Assembly (NCBI RefSeq): GCF_001083805.1
Contig: NZ_JXSK01000009.1
Location: 186,001-250,000, forward strand
Source: Photorhabdus luminescens subsp. luminescens
Lineage (GTDB): Bacteria > Pseudomonadota > Gammaproteobacteria > Enterobacterales > Enterobacteriaceae
Direction: 5' to 3'
DNA: 64,000 nt
Position 1 is the first letter of the stretch. Each line of letters begins with the position of its first letter. Shown here one piece after another: positions 48,843 through 63,266 of this stretch. A program made the translations under genes and the position numbers. The notes beneath the pieces were generated by a model that saw only the letters and a program-made list of their open reading frames with translations, was not told the DNA's origin and made no database searches.

Positions 48843-50672
48843 TTATTCTACGGTCACTGATTTAGCCAAATTACGAGGCTGATCAACATCAGTTCCTTTA
48901 ATCAGAGCAACATGATAGGAAAGCAATTGCAGTGGCACAGTATAAAATATTGGTGCAATCAGCTCTTCAACATGCGGCAATGGAATAATCTTCATTCCTT
49001 CACTATCAGTAAAGCCCGCGTCCTGATCAGCAAACACATATAGCAATCCACCACGGGCACGTACTTCTTCGATATTAGATTTCAGTTTTTCTAGCAGTTC
49101 ATTGTTCGGAGCTACAATGATAACCGGCATATCTGCATCAATCAGTGCTAGTGGGCCATGTTTTAATTCACCGGCAGCATAAGCCTCAGCATGGATATAA
49201 GAAATCTCTTTTAATTTCAAAGCCCCTTCAACCGCAATCGGATATTGATCACCACGGCCAAGGAACAAAGCGTGGTGTTTGTCAGAAAAATCTTCCGCCA
49301 GCGCTTCAATAATTTTATCTTTCGATAACATGCCTTCGATACGGCTTGGTAGTGCATGTAATGCATGAACAATTTCTTGCTCCTGATCTGCATCAACACC
49401 TTTCAAGCGTCCAAGGTAAGCCACCAGCATCAGTAATACTGTCAGCTGAGTTGTAAACGCCTTAGTTGAAGCAACACCAATTTCTGCGCCGGCTTTGGTC
49501 ATCAGAGCAAAATCAGACTCACGTACTAAAGAAGAACCCGCTACGTTACAGACAGTCAACGATGTGAGATATCCAAGCTCTTTAGATAAACGCAGTGCTG
49601 CCAATGTATCTGCGGTTTCACCCGATTGAGACAAGGTGATCAGTAAGCTTCCTGAACGGCGTGCTGATTTGCGGTAACGAAATTCAGAAGCAATTTCTAC
49701 ATCACAAGGAATACCAGCCAATGCTTCAAACCAATAACGGGAAACCATTCCCGCGTTATAGGATGTACCACAAGCAACAATCTGAATATGCTCTACTTTA
49801 GCTAATAATTCAGCGGCGTTAGGACCAAGTTCAGACAGATCTACTTGCCCATGACTCAAACGCCTTTCTAAAGTACTTTTGATCGCCATTGGCTGTTCAT
49901 AGATCTCTTTTTGCATGTAATGACGATAAACACCTTTGTCACCAGCATCATACTGAATATTGGATTCAACCTGCTCCCGTTCAACCGGTTTGCCCTGAGC
50001 ATTAAAAATACGCACAGTGCGACGAGTTATTTCAGCAATATCCCCTTCTTCAAGGAAGATAAAACGACGAGTAACAGGCAATAGCGCCAACTGATCAGAC
50101 GCCAGAAAATTTTCTCCAACACCCAGGCCTATAACCAAAGGACTACCGGATCTTGCAGCAATTATTGTTCCAGGATCACGGCTATCCATGATGACTGCAC
50201 CATAAGCACCGCGTAGCCTAGGAATAACTCGTTGAATAGCCTCCAACAAAGTACCCCCTTGTTTTTGTTCCCAATGAACAAGATGGGCAATAACTTCCGT
50301 ATCAGTATCCGAGATAAACTGATAACCGAGTTCAATTAATTGAACTCGCAATTCTTCATAATTTTCAATAATACCGTTGTGAACAACGGCAATATAATCA
50401 GATATATGCGGGTGAGCATTTTTCTCGTTTGGTTCACCATGCGTAGCCCAACGGGTATGAGCAATACCTGTCCCACCAAGTACTTGCTGCTTATCAACCT
50501 TATCAGCAAGTACTTGTACCTTACCGACTTCACGCAGACGAAGCATATTTTTTTCGTTATCAACAACCGCCAAGCCGGCGGAGTCGTAACCGCGGTATTC
50601 CAAACGACGTAATCCTTCAATCAGGATTTCTGCAATATCTCGTTGTGCTACTGCACCAACAATTCCACACAT
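48843..50672 (-). CDS. glmS: Glutamine--fructose-6-phosphate aminotransferase GlmS
   Basis: GlmS makes glucosamine-6-phosphate for peptidoglycan and LPS. The ATG at 50672 ([12 protein letters not shown]) puts the catalytic cysteine directly after Met and gives 609 residues, the E. coli length; an upstream start at 50720 would block Cys maturation. The glutaminase domain ([18 protein letters not shown]) and two SIS domains ([22 protein letters not shown]) are complete. It follows glmU as in E. coli, where the sRNA GlmZ controls it. Confidence 0.98.
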   Translation of the reverse strand: MCGIVGAVAQRDIAEILIEGLRRLEYRGYDSAGLAVVDNEKNMLRLREVGKVQVLADKVDKQQVLGGTGIAHTRWATHGEPNEKNAHPHISDYIAVVHNGIIENYEELRVQLIELGYQFISDTDTEVIAHLVHWEQKQGGTLLEAIQRVIPRLRGAYGAVIMDSRDPGTIIAARSGSPLVIGLGVGENFLASDQLALLPVTRRFIFLEEGDIAEITRRTVRIFNAQGKPVEREQVESNIQYDAGDKGVYRHYMQKEIYEQPMAIKSTLERRLSHGQVDLSELGPNAAELLAKVEHIQIVACGTSYNAGMVSRYWFEALAGIPCDVEIASEFRYRKSARRSGSLLITLSQSGETADTLAALRLSKELGYLTSLTVCNVAGSSLVRESDFALMTKAGAEIGVASTKAFTTQLTVLLMLVAYLGRLKGVDADQEQEIVHALHALPSRIEGMLSKDKIIEALAEDFSDKHHALFLGRGDQYPIAVEGALKLKEISYIHAEAYAAGELKHGPLALIDADMPVIIVAPNNELLEKLKSNIEEVRARGGLLYVFADQDAGFTDSEGMKIIPLPHVEELIAPIFYTVPLQLLSYHVALIKGTDVDQPRNLAKSVTVE

Positions 50673-50692
50673 CAGTTTTATTCCTAAAAATA

Positions 50693-50708
50693 GGGCTGAT
50701 GAAAGCCC
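50693..50708 (-). promoter_or_regulatory. Hairpin in the glmS leader
   Basis: GGGCT-6-AGCCC lies about 20 bases upstream of the glmS start codon and close to the Shine-Dalgarno AGGA. It is placed where E. coli glmS has an inhibitory stem relieved by GlmZ. A role in translation control is inferred only. Confidence 0.4.
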
Positions 50709-50779
50709 TTTATATGTCAAGAGCCTGATTGTTTTCCGGTTTTACCGGTCCCCGAGCCTGTAGAGTGGGGATTATTATT

Positions 50780-52153
50780 TTATTTTTTTTCCTTCACAGG
50801 GCGTTTCCACCCCTGAATATGTGTTTGTTTAGTTCTGCTTACTACCAGTTCATTTTCAGCTATGTTTTTTGTCACTGTTGTCCCTGCTCCGATTGTTGCG
50901 CCTTTAGCAACAGTCACTGGAGCAACAAGCTGAGTATCAGAACCAACAAAAACATCGTCACCAATAATGGTTTTAAATTTATTAGCGCCGTCGTAGTTAC
51001 AGGTAATAGTACCTGCACCAATATTTACATCACGACCAATATCTGCGTCGCCAAGATAAGTCAAATGTCCAGCTTTAGAACCTTTACCCAAGTAAGATTT
51101 TTTCATCTCAACGAAATTCCCTACATGGGCTTTTTCAGCAAGTTTAGAACCGGGACGCAAACGAGCAAAAGGCCCAACAGTACAGCCAGTTTCCATTTCA
51201 GAATCTTCAACAATTGTATAAGGGCTAATAATAGAATCATCGCCAATAATACAATTCTTCAACACACAACCAGTACCAATCTGTACGTTATTACCAAGGG
51301 TTACATTACCCTCAATAATGACATTAGTATCAATAACTACATCACGGCCATGAATCAGTGTGCCACGTAAATCAAAACGAGCAGGATCTAACAGCATAAC
51401 GCCTGCCAGCAATAATTGTTCCGCTTGTTCAGATTGATAAATGCGTTCAAGAGCGGAAAGTTGAAGGCGGTTATTTACACCTTCCATTTCACTCAAGCGA
51501 GTTGGGTGCACCGTTTCAATTTTTCGGCCTTCTTTATAAGCTAACGCAATCACATCAGTAAGGTAGTATTCACCTTGAACATTGTTGTTATCCAATTGGG
51601 ACAACCAACGTTTTAAATCACCACTATTAGCAACCAGAATACCTGTATTTATTTCATTGATTTTACGTTGATCTTCAGTCGCGTCTTTTTGCTCAATGAT
51701 GCCAGTTACTTCTCCGTTTTCACGAACAATACGACCATAACCCGTTGGATTATCTAAAATTGCTGTCAATAAACCTATACCACCATCAGGTTTAACCGCT
51801 AGCAGGCGTTCAAGGGTATCTGTACCAATAAGAGGTACGTCACCATACAGTATCAAAATATCTTCATCATCAGCGAAATGTGGTGCTGCCTGCTGCATTG
51901 CATGGCCAGTCCCTAACTGCTCTGTTTGTAATATCCAGTTCAGTGTTTGATCAGAAAGGCTTTGCTTCATCAAGTCACCACCATGTCCATAAACTAGGTG
52001 AACATTTTTAGCACCCAATGCCATTGCAGTATCAATCACATGCTGAACCATAGGTTTACCGGCCAGCAAGTGCAGCACTTTAGGGAGATCAGAGTACATG
52101 CGGGTTCCTTTACCCGCGGCAAGGATCACAACACTTTTTGCACTGTTAGACAT
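50780..52153 (-). CDS. glmU: Bifunctional UDP-N-acetylglucosamine pyrophosphorylase/acetyltransferase GlmU
   Basis: GlmU acetylates glucosamine-1-phosphate and then uridylates it to UDP-GlcNAc. The N-terminal half has the nucleotidyltransferase loop [18 protein letters not shown] and the C-terminal half is a hexapeptide-repeat left-handed beta helix ending [10 protein letters not shown]. The 457 residues are one more than in E. coli. It lies 107 bases before glmS, with which it is cotranscribed, and downstream of the atp operon terminator. Confidence 0.98.
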   Translation of the reverse strand: MSNSAKSVVILAAGKGTRMYSDLPKVLHLLAGKPMVQHVIDTAMALGAKNVHLVYGHGGDLMKQSLSDQTLNWILQTEQLGTGHAMQQAAPHFADDEDILILYGDVPLIGTDTLERLLAVKPDGGIGLLTAILDNPTGYGRIVRENGEVTGIIEQKDATEDQRKINEINTGILVANSGDLKRWLSQLDNNNVQGEYYLTDVIALAYKEGRKIETVHPTRLSEMEGVNNRLQLSALERIYQSEQAEQLLLAGVMLLDPARFDLRGTLIHGRDVVIDTNVIIEGNVTLGNNVQIGTGCVLKNCIIGDDSIISPYTIVEDSEMETGCTVGPFARLRPGSKLAEKAHVGNFVEMKKSYLGKGSKAGHLTYLGDADIGRDVNIGAGTITCNYDGANKFKTIIGDDVFVGSDTQLVAPVTVAKGATIGAGTTVTKNIAENELVVSRTKQTHIQGWKRPVKEKK

Positions 52154-52230
52154 AAGAAACCCGATAACTCCAATTTAAGAGAGAAAAGTAAACCTGTTTG
52201 TAAGATAAATTACTACATATTTCGCAATAC

Positions 52231-52262
52231 AAAAAAGCCAGTTAGCTTTCACCAACTGGCTT
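52231..52262 (-). terminator. Terminator of the atp operon
   Basis: AAGCCAGTT and AACTGGCTT form a nine-base-pair stem, followed on the minus strand by a T-tract, 19 bases after the atpC stop. Confidence 0.9.
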
Positions 52263-52281
52263 ATTTATTTAACTGCCTGTA

Positions 52282-52704
52282 TTACATTGCTTTTTTTGTT
52301 AATTCGATTACACGAAGTTTTGCAATCGCTTTAGACAATTCAGCAGATGCCTGAGCATAGTCAACATCACCGTGAGAATTACGGATGTGTTCTTCAGCTT
52401 TACGCTTAGATTCCAACGCTTTAGCTTCATCCAAATCTTTACCACGGATCGCAGTGTCAGCCAGTACGATAACGCCGCTCGGTTGTACCTCAAGGATACC
52501 ACCAGAAAGGTAAATAACCTCTTCTTCACCGAACTGCTTAACAATACGTACCATGCCAGGTTTTATGGCAGTCAGTAGCGGCGCATGTCCTGGGTAAATA
52601 CCCAGTTCACCTTCACTACCTGTCACCTGAATTTTCTGTACCAAGCCTTCAAACATCCGGCTCTCAGCACTGACAACATTCAGATGGTAAGTCATCGCAG
52701 CCAT
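52282..52704 (-). CDS. atpC: ATP synthase F1 subunit epsilon
   Basis: The 140-residue protein matches epsilon: [35 protein letters not shown] and the C-terminal helices [23 protein letters not shown]. It forms the central stalk with gamma and inhibits ATP hydrolysis. It is the last gene of the atp operon. Confidence 0.98.
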
Positions 52705-52725
52705 GTCAACCTCCGGTCAGCCGTA

Positions 52726-54135
<1,410 letters not shown>

Positions 54136-54142
54136 CTAGCTG

Positions 54143-55006
54143 TTAAACCGCGGAAGCGCCCGAGACAATCTCGGTCAGCTCCTGAGTTATGCTGGCCTGA
54201 CGAGCTTTGTTATAAACCAACTGCAACTCTTTGATCAGGCTGCCGCCATTATCAGTTGCGGCTTTCATCGCCACCATTCGTGCGGCCTGTTCACTAGCCA
54301 GGTTTTCAACGACGCCCTGATAAACCTGCGATTCTACATAACGACGCAGCAGTATATCTAGCAACGCCTTAGGATCAGGTTCGTATAAATAATCCCAGGA
54401 TTTCTTCTTCAGTGTTTCATCATCTCCGGCAGGCAGAGGCAATAACTGAGTAATCGTCGGTTCCTGGGACATTGTATTAATGAACTTGTTTGTCACCACA
54501 TACAATTTATCCAGACGTCCCTCATCGTATGCCCGCAGCATGACATTCACTGGCCCGATCAATTCGGATAGTGAAGGGTTATCTCCCATGCCTGTTACTT
54601 GAGCAACAACGTTGCCCCCAACAGAAGCAAAGAAAGAGGTAGCCTTAGAGCCGATAAGAGCCAGATCACACTGGACACCTTTATCAGACCAGTCTTTCAT
54701 TTCTGAAAGCAGTTTTTTGAACAGATTAGTGTTCAAACCACCGCACAAGCCACGATCGGTAGAAACAACCAGATACCCGACACGTTTGGTTTCACGCTCT
54801 TCAAGGTATGGATGTTTATATTCCAGATTACCTAACGCAAGGTGACCAATTACGCTGCGTATGGTTTCTGCATAAGGACGGCTGGCCGCCATGCGATCCT
54901 GCGTTTTACGCATTTTGGACGCGGCAACCATCTCCATCGCTTTAGTAATTTTTTGCGTGTTTTGCACGCTGGCGATCTTGGTACGTATCTCTTTTGCGCC
55001 GGCCAT
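54143..55006 (-). CDS. atpG: ATP synthase F1 subunit gamma
   Basis: The 287-residue protein starts [26 protein letters not shown] in the standard way and ends [15 protein letters not shown]. The N- and C-terminal helices form the rotating coiled coil within the alpha3beta3 ring. It follows atpA by 58 bases. Confidence 0.98.
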   Translation of the reverse strand: MAGAKEIRTKIASVQNTQKITKAMEMVAASKMRKTQDRMAASRPYAETIRSVIGHLALGNLEYKHPYLEERETKRVGYLVVSTDRGLCGGLNTNLFKKLLSEMKDWSDKGVQCDLALIGSKATSFFASVGGNVVAQVTGMGDNPSLSELIGPVNVMLRAYDEGRLDKLYVVTNKFINTMSQEPTITQLLPLPAGDDETLKKKSWDYLYEPDPKALLDILLRRYVESQVYQGVVENLASEQAARMVAMKAATDNGGSLIKELQLVYNKARQASITQELTEIVSGASAV

Positions 55007-55064
55007 TCCTGATTCTCCTCATTAACCAGACGGCCCATGTTTAGTTAAACTGGGCCGAATAGTG

Positions 55065-56606
55065 TTACCAGGACTGAGTTGCCTTGAAGGAATCCAGCAG
55101 AGCTTTTAGCTTTGCTTCGATCTCTTCATTGTAACCACCAGATTGGTCAATCTCTTTTAGAAGATCAGCATGTTCACGGTTGGCATATGCAAGCAACGCA
55201 GATTCGAAATCAATAACCTTAGCAATTTCGATATCTTCCAGATAACCACGTTCCGCAGAAAACAGAGACAACGACTGTTGTGCAACAGACATTGGCGCAT
55301 ACTGTTTCTGTTTCAGCAATTCAGTTACTTTTTGACCATGATCCAACTGTTTACGGGTTGCATCATCAAGGTCAGAAGCAAACTGAGAAAATGCTGCCAG
55401 TTCGCGGTATTGAGCCAGAGCAGTACGAATGCCCCCAGACAATTTCTTAACGATTTTAGTCTGAGCAGCGCCACCTACGCGGGATACGGAAATCCCTGGG
55501 TTAACTGCTGGACGAATACCCGCATTGAACAAACTAGATTCCAAGAAGATCTGACCATCAGTAATTGAAATAACGTTCGTTGGTACGAATGCTGATACGT
55601 CACCTGCCTGAGTTTCAATGATAGGCAGGGCCGTCAGAGAACCGGTTTTACCTTTCACTTCGCCATTAGTGAATTTTTCTACATATTCAGCATTAACGCG
55701 TGCTGCACGTTCCAGCAAACGAGAGTGCAGATAGAAAACGTCACCAGGGAATGCTTCACGTCCTGGCGGACGACGGAGCAACAGGGAAATTTGACGATAA
55801 GCCACAGCCTGCTTAGACAAATCATCGTAAACAATCAGCGCATCTTCACCGCGATCACGGAAGTATTCACCCATTGCACAACCAGAATATGGCGCCAGAT
55901 ATTGTAATGCCGCAGATTCCGAAGCAGTCGCAACAACCACAATAGTATTGGCAAGAGCGCCATGCTCCTCTAATTTACGAACAACGTTCGCAATAGTAGA
56001 AGCTTTCTGACCAACTGCGACATAGACACATTTTATGCCTGAGTCACGCTGGTTAATGATTGCGTCAATAGCCAGTGCTGTTTTACCCGTTTGACGGTCA
56101 CCGATAATCAGTTCACGTTGACCGCGACCGATAGGGATCATTGCGTCAACGGATTTATAACCAGTTTGTACCGGCTGATCAACAGATTGACGGTCGATAA
56201 CACCTGGAGCAATCATTTCAACGGCAGAGAAACCATCATGCTCAACAGGGCCTTTACCATCAATCGGCTCGCCCAGTGTATTTACTACACGACCAAGCAG
56301 ACCACGACCAACAGGCACTTCAAGAATACGGCCAGTACATTTGACCTTCATGCCTTCTGCTAAGTCAGCATACGGTCCCATTACAACCGCACCTACGGAG
56401 TCACGCTCCAAGTTCAATGCGATTGCATAACGATTGCCAGGCAGTGCGATCATCTCACCCTGCATAACTTCGGCTAAACCGTGGATACGAATGATACCGT
56501 CGTTAACGGATACAATCGTACCTTCATTGTGAGCTTCGCTCACTACATTGAACTGAGCAATGCGCTGCTTGATCAGTTCGCTGATTTCGGTGGAATTCAG
56601 TTGCAT
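55065..56606 (-). CDS. atpA: ATP synthase F1 subunit alpha
   Basis: The 513-residue alpha subunit has the regulatory nucleotide-binding P-loop [11 protein letters not shown] near residue 169, and ends with the [12 protein letters not shown] tail. Its N-terminus ([19 protein letters not shown]) contacts delta. The order atpH-atpA-atpG is as in E. coli. Confidence 0.99.
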   Translation of the reverse strand: MQLNSTEISELIKQRIAQFNVVSEAHNEGTIVSVNDGIIRIHGLAEVMQGEMIALPGNRYAIALNLERDSVGAVVMGPYADLAEGMKVKCTGRILEVPVGRGLLGRVVNTLGEPIDGKGPVEHDGFSAVEMIAPGVIDRQSVDQPVQTGYKSVDAMIPIGRGQRELIIGDRQTGKTALAIDAIINQRDSGIKCVYVAVGQKASTIANVVRKLEEHGALANTIVVVATASESAALQYLAPYSGCAMGEYFRDRGEDALIVYDDLSKQAVAYRQISLLLRRPPGREAFPGDVFYLHSRLLERAARVNAEYVEKFTNGEVKGKTGSLTALPIIETQAGDVSAFVPTNVISITDGQIFLESSLFNAGIRPAVNPGISVSRVGGAAQTKIVKKLSGGIRTALAQYRELAAFSQFASDLDDATRKQLDHGQKVTELLKQKQYAPMSVAQQSLSLFSAERGYLEDIEIAKVIDFESALLAYANREHADLLKEIDQSGGYNEEIEAKLKALLDSFKATQSW

Positions 56607-56620
56607 ATGCTCCAGTCCCC

Positions 56621-57154
56621 TTAAGACTGCAAGACGTCTGTTAAGCGATCTAAACGGCCGCGAATACTGCCATCGATCACCAAATCACCCGCGCGGACAA
56701 CCACACCAGCAATAACAGACTTATCAATTTTGCAATTCAGCTTAACTTTGCGTGACAGACGTTTTTCCATCGCTACAGAAATTTTAGCTAGCTGTTGTTC
56801 TCTCAGTTCGGCGGCAGAAATCACTTCAACATCAACAGTTGATTCAAGTGATGCACGCAATTGAATAAATTGCTGCAAAACTTCCGGTAACGCCAGTAAG
56901 CGACCGTTCTCTGCCATAACACGAATAAAGTTCTGAGCATGCTCATCAACCTGTTCACCGCAAATTGCGATAAAGGTATTAGCTAATGTTTCCGATGCTA
57001 ATGAACCGGAAAGCAGCTCGCCAACTTGCTCATTACGAGTCACCTCAGCCGTGAACGCCAGCATATTCTGCCATTGTTCAAGCGATTGTTTTTCTACAGC
57101 AAAGTCAAAAGCTGCTTTGGCGTAGGGGCGAGCTACAGTAGCGAATTCAGACAT
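56621..57154 (-). CDS. atpH: ATP synthase F1 subunit delta
   Basis: The 177 residues match delta, which links the F1 head to the b stalk: it begins [19 protein letters not shown] and contains the C-terminal [22 protein letters not shown] signature. It starts 12 bases after atpF. Confidence 0.98.
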   Translation of the reverse strand: MSEFATVARPYAKAAFDFAVEKQSLEQWQNMLAFTAEVTRNEQVGELLSGSLASETLANTFIAICGEQVDEHAQNFIRVMAENGRLLALPEVLQQFIQLRASLESTVDVEVISAAELREQQLAKISVAMEKRLSRKVKLNCKIDKSVIAGVVVRAGDLVIDGSIRGRLDRLTDVLQS

Positions 57155-57166
57155 GCCCCTCCCTCC

Positions 57167-57637
57167 TTACAGTTCGGCGACCAGTTTATCAACGATGTCG
57201 CTATTAGCAGCTTCATCCACGGAACGTTCGATGATTTTCTCGGCACCTGCGATAGCCAACATAGCGACCTGCTTACGCAACTCTTCCCGAGCACGCTTAC
57301 GTTCGGCATCAATTTCTGCCTGAGCTTGCGTTACGATTCTGTTACGTTCCTGCTCGGCTTCCGCTTTCGCATCATCAAGGATCTGGGCTTTTTGTTTATT
57401 AGCCTGTTCAATGATGACCTGAGCTTCCGCTTTCGCTTTCTTCATTTGGTCGGTCGCATTGGCTTGCGCTAAGTCCAGGTCCTTTTTGGCTCGTTCCGCA
57501 GAAGCTAAACCGTCAGCAATTTCTTTTTGACGTTTTTCTATGGCCGCCATGATTGGTGGCCATACGAACTTCATACAGAACATCACAAACAGGACAAACG
57601 CAATGGCCTGGCCGAGGATTGTCGCATTAAGATTCAC
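57167..57637 (-). CDS. atpF: ATP synthase F0 subunit b
   Basis: The 156-residue b subunit has one N-terminal membrane helix (about 5-25) followed by a long charged amphipathic helix that dimerises as the peripheral stalk ([21 protein letters not shown]). It follows atpE by 58 bases. Confidence 0.98.
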   Translation of the reverse strand: MNLNATILGQAIAFVLFVMFCMKFVWPPIMAAIEKRQKEIADGLASAERAKKDLDLAQANATDQMKKAKAEAQVIIEQANKQKAQILDDAKAEAEQERNRIVTQAQAEIDAERKRAREELRKQVAMLAIAGAEKIIERSVDEAANSDIVDKLVAEL

Positions 57638-57695
57638 AGCACAATACCTCTTTTAAAATTAATGAGTTGACGTAGTTTCGGATGATTTCTACAAA

Positions 57696-57953
<258 letters not shown>

Positions 57954-57987
57954 TCAGTTAAAACACAGTTAGTTATTGTGGTAAAAA

Positions 57988-58842
<855 letters not shown>

Positions 58843-59220
58843 CTAACCGTTTATCACAGCAGGTGCGATAATTTGCACAATCAGCACCGCTAAATAAGTT
58901 AAACCTAGTGGTGCAAACGCCGCTTTAAACACGCTTAAAGCAACAACCAGCACAGCTATCGTAATAATAACTTTCAACCCTTCGCCAACAGCGAAAGACC
59001 ATGCAATACGTACAGGAACCTCTTCTTCTTTTGCTTTTTGAAAACTGGCAAACAGCATGAATATGGCATTAGGTAACCAACATGCTAACCCACCAGCAAA
59101 AGCAGAAGCGCCCCATTCTATACTTTTGGTACAAAAAGCCACACTGAGAACAACAAAAGTCATTAACTGCAAAAAAAGCAGCTTCAGTGCAATTTTACCG
59201 CTGTAAAGGGATACAGACAT
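58843..59220 (-). CDS. atpI: ATP synthase assembly protein AtpI
   Basis: The start at 59220 (MSVSLYSGKIALKLL) gives 125 residues, the normal size, with four hydrophobic segments and the end QIIAPAVING. An ORF start at 59304 adds 28 unmatched residues. AtpI helps assemble the c ring. It is the first gene of the operon; the promoter region lies upstream. Confidence 0.93.
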   Translation of the reverse strand: MSVSLYSGKIALKLLFLQLMTFVVLSVAFCTKSIEWGASAFAGGLACWLPNAIFMLFASFQKAKEEEVPVRIAWSFAVGEGLKVIITIAVLVVALSVFKAAFAPLGLTYLAVLIVQIIAPAVING

Positions 59221-59830
59221 GACTTTTGTTTTCTCCCCTTGCACGCCTTGCATATCAGGTTTTGCTAAATGTTGTATAAAACTGCCTTTGCTTAAGAGTG
59301 TCAAGTGACAAAAACGTGCAAATTATACGGGCCGCCAAAATGAATTCAATCCATAAGTAGCGAAAAGGTGAACAATTATTTAAATTTTTTATTTTGGCGC
59401 CAGATTGCAAGCTAATAATTGTGCTGATTTCTTGTTTTTAATAATTTCATATATTTCAGAGTTAAATGTGATTTAAATCACATAAATTTTTCATTTGTTA
59501 ATTATATTTAACATTCACAGGAAACAAAAATAAATAAAATTAATAATAAAATCAATCCTTTAATTTAATTCCATACAAAAGAGTGATTATATTATTGACT
59601 TAAATCACTCAGCTAATTTCTAGCCAGTTTAAAAGAGTGAATCTGATGAAAAAACGCTTTATCTGATTTTCAAAGGTTCAACTATCTTAATATCAAGATA
59701 ACGTTATTTTTATGTAATAACTGGGTAAATTAAAGCTGAAACGAGGCAAAGCATAATTAACGATGCCGATCACAGTATAATTGTGCTCAACATCACTAAT
59801 TATTTATAACTTTATTGACAAATAACAAAA
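59221..59830. promoter_or_regulatory. atp operon upstream region
   Basis: This 610-base AT-rich region between rsmG and atpI has no gene. It contains a full-consensus CRP site at 59467-59482 and a degenerate half of a similar site at about 59595. The atp promoter itself was not assigned. Confidence 0.7.
59467..59482. promoter_or_regulatory. Consensus CRP binding site upstream of the atp operon
   Basis: TGTGA-TTTAAA-TCACA is an exact CRP consensus with six-base spacer and is extended by AAA-T on the left and TAA on the right. It lies about 250 bases upstream of atpI, so it could activate an upstream atp promoter. Confidence 0.75.
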
Positions 59831-60451
59831 TCAGTTTGATTTAAGGATAACCAAATGACGTTGCCCTTCCAGTTCAGGAACCTCTAATTTAATAACCGAA
59901 TCGACAGAAATTCCAACAGGCAACATAGTCAGTTCCCCTTCTGGAAGCATACCTTTAAGCGCATAGAAACGCCCATGAATAGGTTCAGGCAAATGACTGC
60001 ACCAAGAGACCATATCTTGCAATGAAGCAAAAGCACGGCTTATTACACCATCAAAAGGCGGCTCAGAAGAATACGCTTCAACCCTACTTTGTACTGGTTC
60101 GATATTTATCAAATCAAGTTCATGCTGAACCTGACGCAAAAATCTCACTCTTTTACCTAAACTGTCCAGCAATGTGAAATGAGAATCTGGACGGACAATA
60201 GCTAACGGAATACCTGGCAACCCAGGGCCTGTGCCCACATCGATGAAACGATGACCTTGCAGATAAGGGCTGACAACAATACTGTCCATAACATGACGCA
60301 CCAGCATTTGCTCTGGATCACGTATTGATGTGAGATTGTAAGCCTTATTCCACTTATTGAGCATATCAACATAAGCTACAAGCTGTTGTTTCTGCTGTAG
60401 TGACAGTTCTATTCTTGCTTCGGTCAGCAACAATTCTAGTTTGTTTAGCAC
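59831..60451 (-). CDS. rsmG: 16S rRNA (guanine-527-N7) methyltransferase RsmG
   Basis: The protein has the SAM-binding [17 protein letters not shown] motif and [13 protein letters not shown] at 60451, nine bases after GAGGGG, gives 206 residues beginning LNKLELLL and matches E. coli GidB (207). The longer frame from 60472 adds seven residues and overlaps the mnmG 3' end. It follows mnmG by 13 bases. Confidence 0.96.
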   Translation of the reverse strand: MLNKLELLLTEARIELSLQQKQQLVAYVDMLNKWNKAYNLTSIRDPEQMLVRHVMDSIVVSPYLQGHRFIDVGTGPGLPGIPLAIVRPDSHFTLLDSLGKRVRFLRQVQHELDLINIEPVQSRVEAYSSEPPFDGVISRAFASLQDMVSWCSHLPEPIHGRFYALKGMLPEGELTMLPVGISVDSVIKLEVPELEGQRHLVILKSN

Positions 60452-60464
60452 AATCAAAATCCCC

Positions 60465-62354
60465 TCAGGCACTGCGGCGCAATAATCCTTGTTTTTTCAA
60501 CCACACAAGTAAAATTGAAATCGCAGCAGGTGTTACCCCTGAAATACGTGAAGCCTGACCAATTGAAGTTGGCTTATGATCATTGAGCTTGGCGACAACT
60601 TCATTAGAAAGACCACTGATTTGGCGGTAATCGAGATCAACCGGTAATGATGTGTTTTCATTACGTAGCTGTTTTTCAATTTCTTCCTGCTGGCGGGCAA
60701 TATATCCCTCGTATTTAACCTGAATTTCAACCTGCTCAGCGGCCTGTAGTTCTTCAAGACCAGGGGAAAACAGAGGCAACGAGGTCAAAAGTTCATAATT
60801 CATCTCAGGACGACGCAATAGATCTTCACCATTAGCTTCTTTCGATAATGGCGTTTTTAATATATTGTTAATGTCATCAAGATTATTTGAATTAGGGTGA
60901 ATCCAAATATTACGTAAACGCTGACGTTCCTGTTCAACCATTTCCACTTTGCGGCAATAATGTTCCCAACGTAAATCATCTACCAACCCTAATTCACGGC
61001 CTTTTTCTGTTAAGCGCAGGTCTGCATTATCTTCACGTAGCATCAAACGATACTCAGCTCGAGAAGTAAACATACGATATGGTTCTTTAGTCCCTAAAGT
61101 ACATAAATCGTCAACTAAAACGCCGATATAAGCTTGATCACGGCGAGGGAACCAACCTTCTTCTTCTGAAGCGTAACGAGCTGCATTAAGGCCAGCCAAG
61201 AGTCCTTGAGCAGCAGCTTCTTCATAGCCCGTAGTGCCGTTAATTTGTCCAGCAAAGAATAAACCGTGGATAAATTTACTTTCTAATGTTTGTTTCAGAT
61301 CTCTTGGATCGAAGAAATCGTATTCTATTGCATAACCAGGACGAATAATGCGAGCACTTTCCATTCCTTTCATGGAGTGGACGATTTGCATCTGTACATC
61401 AAATGGTAAGCTAGTCGAAATACCATTTGGATAGATTTCATTACTGGTCAATCCTTCAGGCTCAAGGAAGATCTGGTGAGCATTACGATCCGCAAAACGC
61501 ATGACTTTATCTTCGATTGAAGGACAATAACGTGGACCGATCCCTTCAATGATCCCTGCATACATTGGGCTACGATCCAAATTATTGCGGATCACGTCGT
61601 GCGTTTTTTCATTGGTATGGGTGATATAACACGGGATTTGTTGTGGATGTTGTTTCACGTTTCCAAGGAAAGAGAATACCGGTGTTGGATTGTCACCTAG
61701 TTGTTGTGTTAACTGACTAAAATCAATCGTTCTGGCATCAATACGTGGTGGTGTTCCTGTTTTTAATCTGTTTACACGTAAGGGTAACTCACGTAAGCGC
61801 TGTGCCAATGAAATTGCAGGAGGATCACCAGCCCTTCCACCGCTATAATTTTCCAGACCAATGTGGATCTTACCGTCAAGAAATGTTCCCACAGTCAAAA
61901 CAACAGCTTTGGCTCTGAATTTGAGGCCCATGCGTGTTACTGCGCCAGTCACTATGTCATTTTCAACAATGAGATCCTCTACAGGTTGTTGGAAGATCAT
62001 CAGGTTAGGTTGATTCTCCAACGCCATACGCACAGCTTGACGATAGAGAACTCTATCCGCTTGGGCACGTGTTGCACGAACCGCAGGCCCTTTACTGGCA
62101 TTTAAAGTTCTAAATTGAATACCGGCTTGGTCAGTCGCTTTAGCCATTAAACCACCAAGAGCATCAATTTCTTTAACCAGATGTCCTTTACCGATCCCAC
62201 CAATAGCTGGGTTACATGACATTTGGCCCAAAGTGTCAATATTGTGGGTCAGTAATAAGGTTTGACGGCCCATACGAGCAGCTGCCATAGCAGCTTCAGT
62301 ACCGGCATGACCACCACCGATAATGATGACGTCAAATTGTTCTGGATAAAACAT
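60465..62354 (-). CDS. mnmG: tRNA uridine 5-carboxymethylaminomethyl modification enzyme MnmG (GidA)
   Basis: MnmG is the FAD partner of MnmE. The dinucleotide-binding [10 protein letters not shown] begins at residue 13, and [13 protein letters not shown] and the [21 protein letters not shown] motif are present. The length of 629 residues equals E. coli. It reads away from oriC, so its transcription can influence origin melting as in E. coli. Confidence 0.98.
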   Translation of the reverse strand: MFYPEQFDVIIIGGGHAGTEAAMAAARMGRQTLLLTHNIDTLGQMSCNPAIGGIGKGHLVKEIDALGGLMAKATDQAGIQFRTLNASKGPAVRATRAQADRVLYRQAVRMALENQPNLMIFQQPVEDLIVENDIVTGAVTRMGLKFRAKAVVLTVGTFLDGKIHIGLENYSGGRAGDPPAISLAQRLRELPLRVNRLKTGTPPRIDARTIDFSQLTQQLGDNPTPVFSFLGNVKQHPQQIPCYITHTNEKTHDVIRNNLDRSPMYAGIIEGIGPRYCPSIEDKVMRFADRNAHQIFLEPEGLTSNEIYPNGISTSLPFDVQMQIVHSMKGMESARIIRPGYAIEYDFFDPRDLKQTLESKFIHGLFFAGQINGTTGYEEAAAQGLLAGLNAARYASEEEGWFPRRDQAYIGVLVDDLCTLGTKEPYRMFTSRAEYRLMLREDNADLRLTEKGRELGLVDDLRWEHYCRKVEMVEQERQRLRNIWIHPNSNNLDDINNILKTPLSKEANGEDLLRRPEMNYELLTSLPLFSPGLEELQAAEQVEIQVKYEGYIARQQEEIEKQLRNENTSLPVDLDYRQISGLSNEVVAKLNDHKPTSIGQASRISGVTPAAISILLVWLKKQGLLRRSA

Positions 62355-62458
62355 GGTGATGAACCTTTAGTTATAAGAATGCTCAGTGCTGTATTAGGGG
62401 AAGAGAATTCTACTCAAGTTTTGGCGATAGACCAAGTGGGTAAGATCGCCGGTAATTA

Positions 62459-62712
62459 AAAGAAGATCTTTTTTATTTAAAGATCTGTTTATTAGATCTT
62501 TTATTAGGATCATGATCTTTTGTGGATAAGTTATTTTTTCTTAGAAAGATCATAAAGCTGTAAAGGATCATTTGTTGTGAATGATCCGTGATCCCGCGAG
62601 GTATAAACTGGGATCTAAATTGATGGTTATTCACAAGGTGATCATTGCCAGATAGTTATACTATGGATAACTACGGGTTAACCCCGGCTTTTTAGATAAG
62701 TTATCCACAATC
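62459..62712. other. oriC: Chromosomal origin of replication oriC
   Basis: The region between mnmG and mioC matches the enterobacterial oriC. Three AT-rich 13-mers starting GATCT lie at 62465, 62482 and 62495. DnaA boxes are R1 TGTGGATAA at 62521-62529, R2 TTATTCACA at 62627-62635, R3 TATGGATAA at 62662-62670 and R4 TTATCCACA at 62701-62709. Eleven GATC (Dam/SeqA) sites lie between 62465 and 62643. The order and spacing follow E. coli; the segment after R2 is somewhat shorter. Confidence 0.97.
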
Positions 62713-62734
62713 GTTTGCTGTTTTTTTGTTCTTA

Positions 62735-63175
62735 TCAGAGTGACTTTGCCCAATTTTTAACCCATTCCTCAGCGGGATCTTCGGGGATCTCATGTTGTTG
62801 AATATCAATTTCCAGACGATCGCCTAGGCGTTTGGCACCATTTTCTATCAATAATTGGTCAAATGATCTTATTGCACCGCAAAAAGTATCGTATTCAGAA
62901 CTACCAAGGCCAACAGCGCCAAACGTTACTTTGCTGAGATCAGGTTTTTGTTCAGAAATTTCTGCTGCCAATGGTTGTATATTTTCTGGCAATTCTCCTG
63001 CTCCATGTGTGGATGTGACGACTAGCCAGATCCCTTCTTGAGGAAGTTCATCTAAAGAGGGGCCATGTAGCATTTCAGTAGAGAAACCAACATCTTCCAA
63101 AATTTCAGCCATATGTTCAGCTACGTATTCGGCACTGCCCATTGTGCTACCGCTGATTAAGGTAATAGTGACCAT
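62735..63175 (-). CDS. mioC: Flavodoxin-like protein MioC
   Basis: The ATG at 63175 (MVTITLISGSTMGSAEY) gives 146 residues, against 147 in E. coli. The FMN-binding loop SGSTMGSAE and the aromatic-flanked TSTHGAGELPEN and GLGSSEYDTFCGA loops are present. It is a short-chain flavodoxin linked to biotin synthesis in E. coli. Its transcript runs toward and into oriC. Confidence 0.96.
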   Translation of the reverse strand: MVTITLISGSTMGSAEYVAEHMAEILEDVGFSTEMLHGPSLDELPQEGIWLVVTSTHGAGELPENIQPLAAEISEQKPDLSKVTFGAVGLGSSEYDTFCGAIRSFDQLLIENGAKRLGDRLEIDIQQHEIPEDPAEEWVKNWAKSL

Positions 63176-63235
63176 AGTGATCTCAACAGATTTCAAGAGT
63201 CGCTATTGTACGCTGTGAATCTGTTGGGATCTACC

Positions 63236-63244
63236 TGTGGATAA
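63236..63244 (-). promoter_or_regulatory. DnaA box in the mioC promoter
   Basis: TGTGGATAA (TTATCCACA on the minus strand) lies 61 bases upstream of mioC. In E. coli the mioC promoter is repressed by DnaA through such a box. Confidence 0.85.
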
Positions 63245-63266
63245 TGTGGTTATAACAAATTTTATT

